From Cryptomeria japonica (lineage: Eukaryota > Streptophyta > Pinopsida > Cupressales > Cupressaceae), in NCBI RefSeq assembly GCF_030272615.1, contig NC_081411.1:838290136-838354135 (forward strand): a stretch of DNA of 64,000 bases, read 5' to 3'. Under the pieces are notes generated by a model that saw only the letters and a program-made list of their open reading frames with translations, had not been told where the DNA came from and made no database searches. The position numbers and the translations under genes were made by a program. Numbering within the stretch: position 1 is the first letter of the stretch; each line of letters opens with the position of its first letter. Of this stretch, positions 55,233 through 64,000 are shown in pieces.

Positions 55233-55410
55233 ATCTCCCCCTTTGACATTGATGGCAATACCAACTTGATTTAGTCCAACTAATTCGGATTCAGATTGCT
55301 ATTAGACTTCTCCTATTATCCTTGAGCTATTAAAATCTTCTCATGACCATCTTCTCCCTCTATCATTAGTTTTTTGTTATTTTCTCCATTTAGTCTTCTC
55401 CCCCTTTGAC
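55233..55410 (-). other. C5 polypurine tracts
   Basis: LTR-adjacent PPT at 55233-55245 and a second copy of the same AAAGGGGGAGA style at 55398-55408. Confidence 0.75.
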
Positions 55411-55630
55411 AACAATGCCAAAAGGAAAAACTAATTCATGATTTCTTCACCTATGAAGTGATTTGCCTTGCTATGTTACACATGTATCATCTCAGTCTCG
55501 GTCAAAGCAACTTGTCTCTATTCACTATTTCCTGCACACCTTTAGAAAACCTCCTAAAGTGCATAAATCAACATCAATCTATAAATAATATTCAATAGAG
55601 TCATCGAATTGATGCTTTCACCAAACTCTG

Positions 55631-57548
55631 TCAGTGAGTAGAAGATAGGGGTAGGGCCCCTAACTTTCTTCTAAGATACTCAAAAGTGTCTCTTGGTAGT
55701 GGCTTTGTGAAGATGTCTGCTATTTTCTCCTTTGAACTAATATATTCCAGCACAACTTTCTTCTCTTGAACTTCTTCTCTGAGATAATGATACTTTATAG
55801 AGATATGTTTTGTCTTAGAGTGCATTACCAGATTCTTTGAAATGTTAATGGCACTAGTATTATCATAGAATATAGTTAGTGGCTCGATAACTTTCTCATT
55901 TATACCTTCCAACAGTTGCTTGATCCATGCTATATTGATACAATTCAATGTTGCAATGACATATTCAGCTTCAATTGTTGACTGTGAAATGCATCCTTGT
56001 TTCTTGCTAAGCCAACTTACTAGTCTATCACCCAGAAAGAAAGCTCCACCACTTGTGCTTTCCCTGTCATCAATGTTTCCTACCCAATCAACATCAATAT
56101 AAACTTTTAAATCAAAATCATTCCTCTTTTCATATACTAAGCCATAATCTTCAGTACCTCTCAAGTATCTAAAAATTCTCTCAATTGCTATCATATGGGT
56201 TTCCTTGGGATCTGCAGGAAATCTTACAACTATTCCTACTATATGTGCTATATCTGGCTTGCTTTGAACAACATATTGCAACTTTCTAATCAATAATCGG
56301 TAAAGTGTCTCATCAACAGATGCAGATTTATCATTCTTTGATAGTTTACACTTACTAGTCATAGGAGTACTTACACATTTAGAATCCTCCATTCCAAATT
56401 TCTTCAAGATTTCCTTTATGTACTTGGATTGAGTAATGAAAATCTCATCTTTCATTTGTAGTATTTGTAAACCTATAAAATACTTTATCTCACCAATTAA
56501 TGACATCTCAAATTCTTTGCATATTTCATTTCCAAAGTTCTTGCATAAGGAGTCATTACCACAAAAAATAATATCATCAACAAATATGGCTGAGATTAGT
56601 ATTCCATTGTCCTCATCATTCTTCATGTACATATTGTTGTTTTCACTTGTCCTTATAAAACCAATCTTGATCAAATAAGAGTGCAGTCTTTCATACAATG
56701 CTCTAGGTGCTTGTTTCAGACCATATAAAGCTTTGTTTAATTTACATACCTGATCTTTACTCTTGTCTTCAACAAATCCTTCAGGTTGTTCAATATAAAC
56801 TTCTTCTTCTAGTATACCATTCAAAAATGCAGATTTAACATCCATTTGATATACCTTGAAATTTTTGAAAGCAACATATGCCAATAATGTTCTTACTCCC
56901 TCAAGTATAGCCATAGGTGCAAAAGTCTCACCATAATCTACTCCTTCTTCTTGAGCATAACCTTTGCAAACTAGTCTTGCTTTGTTCTGAATGACCTCAC
57001 CTTTTTCATTTAGCTTGTTTCTGAAAGTCCACTTTGTACCGATTACATTTTTGTCCTTCAGTCTTGGGACCAGTGTCCATGTGTCATTCTTCTTGATTTG
57101 ATCAATCTCTTCTATCATAGCATTTACCCAATCTTCACTGTTAAATGCCTCTTTTACTATTCTCGGTTCAAATTCAGATATCAGACATGTGTTCTATCTC
57201 AATTTGTTCCTTGTCATCACTAGATCATCCTTGTCTCCTATAATTTGACTTGATGCATGATGTCTTCTAGCATATTTGGCTAATATAGGCTCGATAGGCT
57301 TTGTATGTTCTTCTTCATCACTCGGTAACTAGATATTCTCTTCATTTTCTTCAGTAACTCTCTCGGTAGGATTTCTTGGTTGAACATAAACAAATTCTTC
57401 ATAATTTTCTGGTTCTTTGGAATTTTCTTCATCATTTATTTCTGCAAATTCATCAATTTTCACATTTGCACTTTCTACTATTTTGTTAGATGATTTGATC
57501 AGACATTTAAATGCTTTACTTCTAGAAGAATAACCAAGAAATGTTCCT
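55631..57548 (-). pseudogene. C5 pol: integrase tail, RT and RNase H
   Basis: From 57548 leftward: integrase tail GTFLGYSSRSKAFKCLIK, an acidic linker with two TAG stops, then a 495-codon uninterrupted stretch (55631-57118). [56 protein letters not shown], catalytic [11 protein letters not shown]. RNase [74 protein letters not shown]. This is the best-preserved SIRE RT in the window. The LINE cuts it off upstream at 57549, so protease and gag are to the right of the window. Confidence 0.9.
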
Positions 57549-57549
57549 T

Positions 57550-57920
57550 GGGGATGACCCTTTGGTGAAATGGTGGGGCTTCTTGCTTGTAGTGCCTACA
57601 ACCTAGGTTCAAACCCCGCGGGTTTGTCTCTACCATGTTGACAATGGAGCATGTTTGTCCATGGGGATAACCTTGGAGAAATGGTGGGGCTTCTTGCCTG
57701 TAGAGCCTACATCCTTGGTTCAAACCATACAATTTTAGAGGATGACCCTTTGGTGAAATGGTGGAGCTTCTTACCTGTAGTGCCTACAACCTAGGTTCAA
57801 ACCCCACGGGTTTGTCTCTACCATGTTGACAATGGAGCATGTTTGTCCATGGGGATAACCTTGGAGAAATGGTGGGGCTTCTTTCCTGTAGAGCCTACAT
57901 CCTTGGTTCAAACCATACAA
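57550..57920 (+). repeat. Tandem tRNA-like monomers (2 x 188 bp) at LINE 5' end
   Basis: Two copies start at 57550 and 57738. Each contains two tRNA-like modules with an A-box-like GGTGAAATGGTGG or GGAGAAATGGTGG and a B-box GGTTCAAACC. The B boxes lie at 57606, 57717, 57794 and 57905, so every element recurs at exactly 188 bp. The first module of each pair is followed by a 40-bp tail (CTCTACCATGTTGACAATGG onward). The structure resembles tRNA-derived SINE heads or a pol III-type internal promoter. The two monomers differ by only a few percent. Confidence 0.8.
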
Positions 57921-58038
57921 TGACACAAAAAATGGGCAAATCTTTTGCTAAGGTATACCAGAAGGACAAAGGTAAAAGGAAAATTGGCAGTATACCTATT
58001 ATAAAGGTCAAAGATAACATTCCTCCACCAAAAAAATA

Positions 58039-59677
58039 ATGGGAGGAGCGGGAGCTCAAATTTCAAATTTCTAGCAAGGTGGGAACCCTAGTTCCAATGG
58101 TGAGAGCGGCCAAATCAATGGTGCTGGTCCTATTGACAATAAGGACAAGCCCCCAGACTTCCCAGTTCCTATTGCTAACTCACAGTCTGATGGTACTCTA
58201 TTTTTTGTGACAACGGATTCTTCTGGGCATCTGGGGGAAGGGTCCAATGGGGGGCCCATGCCACTAGTTGACCCCGTGGATAGTGGGAGGGAGGGGAAAA
58301 AATGGCCTTCCCTTTTTGGATCTAGACCAACTGGTAAATCCTCCCTTCCTCCTGTTAAGAACATTTCTGACCCTTCTAGTGGTAATTTTGCTATCTCCAT
58401 CCCTGACCAGGTTCTGGACCATAATATCAATAGTATTTCGAACTCCTTGGTAGGGAAATTTATGGGTTCGCGCCCAAACATTGAAGTTGTTAGGGCCTTT
58501 GTCAAATAAAAAATGGGCCCTTAAAGGAAATGTTGAGGTCTAGGCATTACCCAAAGGTCTTCTATCTTTCTCTTTTTCATGCGAAGAAGATAAGGTTAAG
58601 ATCTTGTGCGGGAGTCCCTGGATGGTGGGAAAGACAGCCCTAGTTCTAAGAAAATGGTATCCAAACTTAAACATGAATGATTCTCTTCTAGCACAGATTC
58701 CAGTTTGAATAAAGCTCCCAGGATTGCCTCATGAGTATTGGGTAAAAAGTATCTTCTCTAGAATAGCAAGTTCTTTTGGTGAGCTAATCTCTATAGATCT
58801 AGTCACTGCTTCAAAAAGAAGATTAACCCATGCAAGGTTCTATGTTGGATTAGCCCCAGAGGTAGATATGCCAGAACAGATTGACCTAGTTTCAAAACTG
58901 GGAACCTGGAAGCAACATATAGAATATGAAACTATTACTTTTGCATGTTTCCACTGTAAAAAGGTAGGTCATTAGGCAAAATCTTGCCCAAAAAAGCAAA
59001 AGGCAAAGCCTAAACAGTTAAAACCTCAGATTGAAAGCCAAAATATGCCAAAGAAATGGGTGTGGCAAGTTAAAAACACAAAAAATAAGGAAGAAAATTC
59101 CAATCACTTTTCTCCTTTGGGGGAATAGAAGGAAGCCTCAAACTCTATCTTCAGTCCCACTGTATAGGAAGCAGATAGAAATGAAACAACCAAAGCCAAT
59201 CCCATAAGAACAACTCAGAAAAAGGATTTGAATGATCAGAATGATCCTCCAAAAGTGAAAGATGAAGTGGTTGATGACACATATGAAAACAAGGTAGTGG
59301 AAGCTAGAGACTATCAACCTAAGGAAGGTGAGATCCTAGATCCCCAAGTTGAAAGGACAGACTCTTCTGTAGCCATAGCTAGTTTTGAAATTCAAGAAGC
59401 CCAAAAGTGTGCAATTTTGGGATTGAGTCTTTCAGATTTGGATCAGAATTCAAGAATAGCAAACAATATTTCAACTGAGTCCAGAAATCCTAAATGGGGT
59501 ATTGAAGATGAAATTTCCAAAATCCTCATCAATCCGGAAGCGGCTCCTATGTCAGAAATGGAATGGAAGCAGCCTAAACATAGGAGTAAGAAAGTAGCAA
59601 CTCCCTCAACTTCTCTGATAAGGAAATCCAACAGAATAGCTCAAGTTGATGTGGGCTACGTCTCGTCTTCCCTATGA
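58039..59677 (+). pseudogene. LINE ORF1 protein (DUF4283-like, zinc knuckle), broken
   Basis: The likely start ATG 58039 overlaps the stop of an upstream 30-40-codon frame (TAATG at 58037-58041). That frame (GKSFAKVYQKDKGKRKIGSI...) may be the true N-terminus joined across an A7 run. A frameshift at an A run near 58510 moves the reading frame. The DUF4283-like part includes LCGSPWMVGKTALVLRKWYP and LPGLPHEYWVKSIFSRI. A CCHC knuckle CFHCKKVGH-AKSC near 58950 is cut by a TAG at Gln. The C-terminus ends at TGA 59675. ORF1 proteins bind LINE RNA. Confidence 0.8.
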
Positions 59678-59775
59678 TGACCCTTTAACCACAAAGTTAG
59701 AGATATGGAGGCTAGAAAGAACATAGCAGATGGAACTCAAAAAACTCTCAAGGAGCTAGGAATTGGTAAGTAGCT

Positions 59776-62700
59776 ATGAAGATAATTTCTTGGAACATAA
59801 GGGGTCTAAACAATACCCATAAACATGACATTATTAGGAATATGATAAGAGATAGCAATTCTGACATTTTTCTTATTCAAGAAACCAAAATGAGTAGAGA
59901 AAAAGTTGAATCTTTGAAGTTATTAAAAAATGGTAATATTAGTGGGGGAAGTTTTGAGGGTCCTTCTGGAGGCATTGCAACCATCTAGAATCTTAACACT
60001 GTTAAAGGCCAGGTCATTATTCAGGAAAGTAATTTTTCTTGTATTAAATTTGAACATCATAAAGATGGTTCTTCATGGGTTCTCACAAACATTTATGCTC
60101 GTAATACCTTAAAGGCTAGAAACTCTTTTTGGAAAAGGATTAGACAGGCTAGGGAAAGTTTCAAAAATCTTAGTTGGATGGTTATGGGGGATTTCAATAT
60201 GCCTTTGAAAGAGGAGGAAAAATTTGGAGGTAGTCTTCCTCAGCTAGAAAGTAGGATGGCCCTCATGGATTTTATTTATTCCCAAGCTCTTAATGACTTG
60301 GAGATACATGGTTGTAATTTCACTTGGACAAATAGAAGAAATGGTAATGACCTTATTCAAGTGCGCCTTGATCGAACTCTCATTTCTGATGACTCGTACA
60401 GTCAGTATTTCTATTCTTTGTCTGCACATATTTCGGTTGGTTCCGATCACTTTCCAATCACCTTCAATGATGATCTAATCAATAGAAGGAGAAACTATCC
60501 CTTTAGATTTGAAAAAATGTGGACCCTTCACCCCGACATTAAAAAATATATTCAAAAATGGTGGAGTATCCAAGTTGAGGGAATGACTATGTTTAAAGTT
60601 GTTAAGAAGCTCAAAAGTGTGAAGGACAACATTTGAATCTAGAATAAGAATAGCTTTGGGAATATATTTGAGGCTAAGAGTAAAATTTAGGAAAACCTTA
60701 AAGAAATATAGGACCAGATCCAGAAGGATGGTTTCAGTACTATTTCTATTGCTGAGGAGAATGAGATTCTTAAGAAATACCATGACATTATTGCTAAAAA
60801 GGAAATGTTCTGGAAGTAGAGACCGAGATGCATTTGGCTCAAGGAAGGGGACAAGAATACAAGATTCTTCCATATGTCAACCATCAAGCATAAAGCAGCC
60901 AATAGGATGAACAAGTTAGTTGTGGACAGTGGGGAGCTAGTTAAGGAGGATGAAATAAGGAATGAAGCTAAGAGGTATTTCTTGGACCTCCTAACGAGGG
61001 ATCAAAGTCTGGATGCTAAAGCTCAGTCCTCTTTTCTTCAGAACATTCCTCGTCTCATTGATGCCCAAAATAATGCCTTTCTCTCTTCCATTCCTTCCAT
61101 CTTAGAAATTAAAAATGCTATTTTCTCCTTTAATGGAAACAAAGCTCCTGGTCCTAATGGTTTCCCAATGCTCTTTTTTCAAGAGTTTTGGGACATTATC
61201 AGGACTGATGTTACTAATGGGGTTAAGGAATTCTTTGGGGCTAGAAAACTCTTGAAGGAAATCAATGGTACTTTTATTACTCTCATCCCCAAGATTCAAG
61301 GTGTTGATTCTTTGGACAAGTTCAGACCTATTAACCTCTGCAACTCCTTTTACAAGATCATATCTAAGGTCCTGACTTCTAGACTCTTGTCTATTCTCCC
61401 AGCTTTAATTAAACAACAGCAGAATGGGTTTGTTCCTGGAAGACAAATTCTCGATTCCATTATTACTGTTCATGAGAATATTCACTCTCTTGTTAAAGTG
61501 AAGAAGTAGGGTCTCATCCTTAAGCTCAACCTCTCCAAAGCCTATGATAGGGTTGACTGGTCTCTTCTTCACAAAGTTCTCACTTCCTTTGGGTTTGCTC
61601 CAAGAGTTGTGGATCTTTTCTCCCAACTTACCACTTCTGCGTCCTTTTCTATTCTTTTCAATGGTTCTCCTTCAACTTTTTTCCAAGCTTTGAGTGGTCT
61701 TAGTCAAGGAGATCCTATCTCCCCCATCCTTTTCATTATTATGGCAGAATGCTTTGGTCGGACCATGGAAAACTTGGTGCAGAAAGGATCCTTTAAGGGC
61801 CTCCAACCTTCTTCTGTTGACCTTATTTGTTCACACCAATAGTTTGTTGATGATACAATAATTATGGGGGAATCAAGCATCTTAGAAGCTAAAGTTCTGA
61901 AGAGTACCTTGTGTAAATATGCTTCTGCGATGGGGTAGCTTATTAACTAGGCCAAAAGTGATGTCTTTTTCATTAATACCCCTGAGAGAAGACAACAAAG
62001 GATCAGCAAAATTCTGGAGTGTAAGATTGCTGACCTTCTTGCTACCTACCTTGGTCTCCCCATGGGGATTTCCCCTCTTGACTCCTATTGGAGTTCACTA
62101 GTTGATAAATTTCACAAAAAACTTGCAGGTTGGAAAGGGGCTCTCTTAAGTCAAGCTAGTAAGCTCCTTCTCCTTAAGGCTACTCTTCAAAGTATCCCCA
62201 TTTATTCTCTTAGCCTATTTAGAATTCCAGTCAAGTATGCTGAAGCTATTAAGAAAATTCAAAGAAGATTCCTATGGTCTGGGGTTGAGGAAAAGCAAAG
62301 AATGTCCTTGGTGGCATGGGATCAGGTCTGTAAGCCAAAAAGCAAAGGTGGTCTGGGGCTTAGAAGGATTTGCACTTTAAATGAAGCTCTCTTGTCTAAA
62401 CAAGCTTGGAGATGGTTTCACTCTAATTCTAAATGGTGCAAAATTTGGAAAAGTAAGTATTCTCTTCTATCCTCTTCTCTTTCTTCTTTTCTTAATTCAA
62501 ATCTCAGCATAAATGGATCCCATATTTGGAACCATGTTTCTAAATGTAAAGATGTGATTGCTAAAGGAGTGACATGGAAACTTGGAAATGGCAGAAAAGT
62601 TAGATTATGGGAGGATCCCTGGCTTTTTGAAAAACCCCTTATAGATTTCTATGAGTGGGCTTCCCATGCCCCCTCCTGTATTGTCTCTTTTGGTACCTTA

Positions 62701-63966
62701 GTGGTAGATTACTGGGATGGGAACAACTAGCAGAACATTGATAGTATTCATCCCAGTCTCTCTAAGCTCAAAACCCAATTGTCTGCTATTTGGCTGAATA
62801 AGGAAGAGGACTCCCTGATTTGGAAACATGACCCCAAAGGCATTTTTACTATGTCTTCAATGTATTGTATCCTTTCCACCTCCCCTCCTATGAATCCCTT
62901 TTGGTTTAAAGCTTGGTTAAAAGGTCTCACTCCCAAAATCAATTTGTTCTTCTAGACTATTCTCCAAAATAAGATCCTTACTATTGACAACCTAAAATGC
63001 AGAGGTTTTACCCTTCCAAATAGGTGTGTGTTGTGCTTTCAAGAGGAAGAGTCAGTGGACCATCTTGCCCTCGACTGTTCTTTCTCAACCTATGTTTGGG
63101 AAAGCTTCCTCAAGAGATTTATTCTAGCTTGGGTGTTTCCCAGTAACATCAGAGATTTGTTCTCCTCCTAGAAAATTCATTGGACTAACTCTTTTCTGAG
63201 ATGTATGTGGCAGCTCTCTCTTCCACACATTTTGTGGGGTCTTTGGAAGGAACGAAACAACCGAATATTCAGGGATGTGTCCCTAAATCAAGACATTGTT
63301 TTTTAGAAAATTCAAAGGGCTATTCAGGAAAATATGGGAACCATGGAGGTCTCTTGTTACTCTAATAATTCCCTAGAGTCAAACATCTTAAGAGCTTGGA
63401 ATATAAAGATCACTGATGCTCCTAATCTCAGCTACAATAAAAGGCTTGAAGCTAAATGGCAAACCCCTCCCCAAGGTTGGCTCAAAATCAATTTTGATGG
63501 AGCTGCCAAAGGAAACCTAAGTCCCTCAGGCTGTGGAGCTATTCTCAAAGATTACAGAGGCATTTGCAAAGGTATGATTGTTGTCCCTATTGGCACTCAA
63601 ACCAATCATAAAGTAGATGCTATGGCAGCCCTTCAAGGCATTATTCTAGCCAAAAAATGGAACTGTCCCTATCTCTGGATAGAAGGGGACTTCAATAATA
63701 TAATAAAGTGTCTCAATGGGATTTCAAAGCCCTCTTGGTCAATTCACAATATAATTTTTTCTGCTATTGAAATCATTAGAACCTTCAAAAAATGCCACAT
63801 ATCCCATATCTATCGGGAGGCCAACTGTTCTGCTAATTGGGCTGTAAACGTGGAGATTAAGAATGAGACTATTACCACATGGATAGGTGAGAGCGGTCTC
63901 CCCAAAGATGTCAGACAAATCATAATTGATGAAAGATATCGAAGTACCCCAAAGACTCTTGATTGA
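59776..63966 (+). pseudogene. LINE ORF2: endonuclease, RT, zinc-binding region, RNase H
   Basis: A single frame of 1397 codons with no frameshift but 14 premature stops (13 TAG, 1 TGA). Domains: APE-type endonuclease from MKIISWNIRGLNNTHKHD, IFLIQETKM, VMGDFNMPL and GSDHFPITF (59776-60480); RT from KAPGPNGFPMLFFQEFW through LSKAYDRVDW, GLSQGDPISPILFI and the FVDD site at 61843 (61140-62300); zf-RVT-like CRGFTLPNRCVLCFQEEESV (62998-63060); RNase H with INFDGAAKGNLSPSGCGAIL and a DAMAALQG helix (63487-63850). The start ATG lies about 98 nt after ORF1. Confidence 0.92.
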
Positions 63967-64000
63967 TAGGACAATTATGATAAGTACTGAAGTAAGCACT
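63967..64000 (+). other. Start of LINE 3' UTR
   Basis: Short AT-rich sequence after the ORF2 TGA. The window ends before any poly-A tail or target duplication. Confidence 0.6.

Larger units (their letters stand above)
57549..64000 (+). mobile_element. L1-type LINE with RNase H, inserted in C5; 3' end near the window edge
   Basis: The 5' end is at the C5 breakpoint and starts with two tRNA-like 188-bp monomers, followed by ORF1 (DUF4283-like plus zinc knuckle), ORF2 (APE endonuclease, RT, zinc-binding region, RNase H) and a short 3' UTR. It has no LTRs. No poly-A tail or target duplication is seen before the window ends. Damage is almost only nonsense mutation. Confidence 0.9.

Noticed and set aside
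57550-57920. The tRNA-like modules as functional tRNA genes
   Set aside because: A and B boxes are present, but the modules do not fold into a full cloverleaf with a proper anticodon arm by eye, and they are repeated as part of a larger monomer.
59776-63966. Possible genetic code in which TAG encodes Gln
   Set aside because: Six of the TAGs in the LINE follow C and fall where Trp is expected, TAG ends the T2 gag ORF, and zinc knuckles and frames are damaged in other ways. Methylation-driven decay explains the data without a new code.

Overview
The window is plant nuclear DNA made almost entirely of retrotransposons. It holds Ty1/Copia elements of the Sirevirus (SIRE) type, Ty3/Gypsy elements of the Tat and Tekay/Del types, and a plant L1-type LINE with a C-terminal RNase H. 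I found no convincing host gene, rRNA or functional tRNA. The AT-rich sequence, deep nesting and very large LTRs suggest a big-genome seed plant. A gymnosperm is plausible, but the sequence does not prove it.

Nest A (1 to about 43400) contains five elements. The host is an old Tat element, T1 (+ strand): 10443-15160, 21501-26021 and 42024 to about 43400. Its pol has lost RT, both RNases H and integrase through one in-frame deletion. Its 3' region carries a decayed antisense gene for a plant mobile domain (PMD) protein with its own promoter-like signals. Four elements (all - strand) inserted into this nest. C2 (SIRE, 4381-10442) went into T1 gag. C1 (SIRE, up to 4380) went into the 3' LTR of C2. 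C3 (SIRE, 15161-21500, TSD CAACT) went into the T1 3' region. T2 (26022-42018, TSD TGTTG) went into the T1 3' LTR. T2 is a complete, nearly undamaged 16.0-kb Tat element with almost identical LTRs, a gag ORF and a 2096-codon pro-pol ORF.

Nest B (44239-64000) starts with a probable solo Tat-type LTR sitting in a TA microsatellite. Next is a decayed Tekay/Del chromovirus (about 45.7-51.4 kb, + strand). It is broken by SIRE element C4 (LTR 51411-52189), which has an extra coiled-coil ORF in the env-like position. C4 is broken by SIRE element C5 (LTR about 53760-55232, pol to 57548). C5 is broken by an L1-type LINE (57549 to beyond 64000), whose 5' end is two 188-bp monomers, each with two tRNA-like modules.

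Themes worth following: a conserved LTR-leader hairpin with compensatory changes across all SIRE families; nonsense decay almost entirely through TAG at CAG or C|TGG sites, as expected from CHG-methylation deamination; the PMD gene captured by Tat; the tRNA-like monomeric LINE promoter region; and the extra ORF of C4.
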